Of a stretch of 31,606 bases of DNA, positions 31,426 through 31,606 are shown piece by piece. The notes under the pieces are model-generated. The model saw only the letters and a program-made list of their open reading frames with translations, was not told the origin of the DNA and did no database searches. How positions within the stretch are numbered: position 1 is the first letter of the stretch; each line of letters begins with the position of its first letter. This DNA is from JBAZYK01 sp964582265 (GTDB lineage Bacteria > Patescibacteriota > Gracilibacteria > UBA1369): NCBI GenBank assembly GCA_964582265.1, contig CAZOQT010000009.1, forward strand, positions 1 to 31,606, read 5' to 3'. Made by a program: the position numbers and the translations under genes.

Positions 31426-31453
31426 ATTTTAGACTATTTGCTAAAATAGTCAA
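31426..31453 (-). promoter_or_regulatory. Promoter of the His-rich gene with an inverted repeat filling the spacer
   Basis: On the minus strand TTGACT (31453-31448) and TAAAAT (31431-31426) are 16 bp apart. The perfect inverted repeat GACTATTT-N4-AAATAGTC occupies 31432-31451, so it fills the spacer and overlaps the last bases of the -35. This is a typical operator position. Initiation near 31419 would leave a 22-nt leader. Confidence 0.6.
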
Positions 31454-31517
31454 TCCTCATTAGATGAGGTTTGGCTTAAGTTAGTTTCCCATTCAGAAAT
31501 ATATGCTTCAGGGAAGA

Positions 31518-31604
31518 TGGTGCCGGGGGCGGGAATCGAACCCGCACGGTATTGCTACCACGGGATTTTAAGTCCCGCGTGTCTACCAATTCCACCACCT
31601 CGGC
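31518..31604 (-). tRNA. tRNA-Leu (anticodon TAA)
   Basis: The minus-strand 87-nt sequence begins GCCGAGGTGGTGGAATTGG and ends with an encoded CCA. The anticodon loop CTTAAAA has TAA at 31570-31568, flanked by stem CGGGA/TCCCG. A long variable arm (GGTAGCAATACC) and T arm GCGGG-TTCGATT-CCCGC mark it as a class II leucine tRNA reading TTA and TTG, the abundant Leu codons of this AT-rich genome. The acceptor stem has an A5-C68 mismatch. Confidence 0.94.
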
Positions 31605-31606
31605 AT

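Noticed and set aside
31432..31451. Terminator for tRNA-Leu
   Set aside because: The stem is perfect but is followed by TAAAATG and not a T-run on the minus strand. Its place between -35 and -10 boxes fits an operator better.

Overview
The window is an AT-rich bacterial chromosome segment with tightly packed genes. The likely source is a candidate-phyla-radiation (Patescibacteria) type lineage, possibly Peregrinibacteria; this is inference from gene style, not from a marker search. TGA is a normal stop here: aroE, aroC, the prephenate dehydratase gene and tyrA end in TGA, three of them overlapping the next ATG. That argues against the recoded (TGA = Gly) Gracilibacteria and Absconditabacteria. 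Most start codons lack a Shine-Dalgarno (SD) sequence and follow A/T-rich leaders. Sigma-70-like promoters (TTGAC(A/T) - 16-17 bp - TATAAT-like) are easy to see, and several of them decide between competing starts.

Layout. (1) 1-4702, minus strand: partial HD-domain nucleotidase, tgt, rpmE, gyrA. (2) 4800-10945: a VirB4-like ATPase, an SLH-S41 protease and a membrane-anchored FecR-like protein, all envelope-related. (3) 11028-12944: gyrB. (4) 12945-21269: a nine-gene aromatic amino acid operon, aroA-aroK-aroQ-aroE-aroF-aroB-aroC-pheA-tyrA, covering all seven shikimate steps plus the committed Phe and Tyr steps (chorismate mutase is fused to the C-terminus of TyrA). (5) 21266-23522: rpsU, prmC, prfA. 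(6) 23541-28385: nadB, tatD, radA and a glycosyltransferase. (7) 28496-31606: tRNA-Lys, an SLH protein with a low-complexity tail broken by a 100-N gap, mutM, a His-rich heptad-repeat protein and tRNA-Leu.

The most notable element is the leader of the aro operon (12998-13115). A 21-codon reading frame carries Trp, Tyr, Phe, Tyr, Phe, Phe within nine codons. It is followed by mutually exclusive RNA hairpins (1:2, 2:3 and a 3:4 intrinsic terminator). This is the architecture of ribosome-mediated transcription attenuation, here placed in front of the common shikimate pathway. The spacing suggests that Tyr10-Phe11-Phe12 do the sensing.

Other points of interest: rpsU (ribosomal protein bS21) is the only gene in the window with a strong SD, a pattern that recalls S21 autoregulation in Bacteroidota; a perfect inverted repeat fills the promoter spacer of the His-rich protein gene; and PheA, EPSP synthase and the glycosyltransferase have unusual active-site residues.
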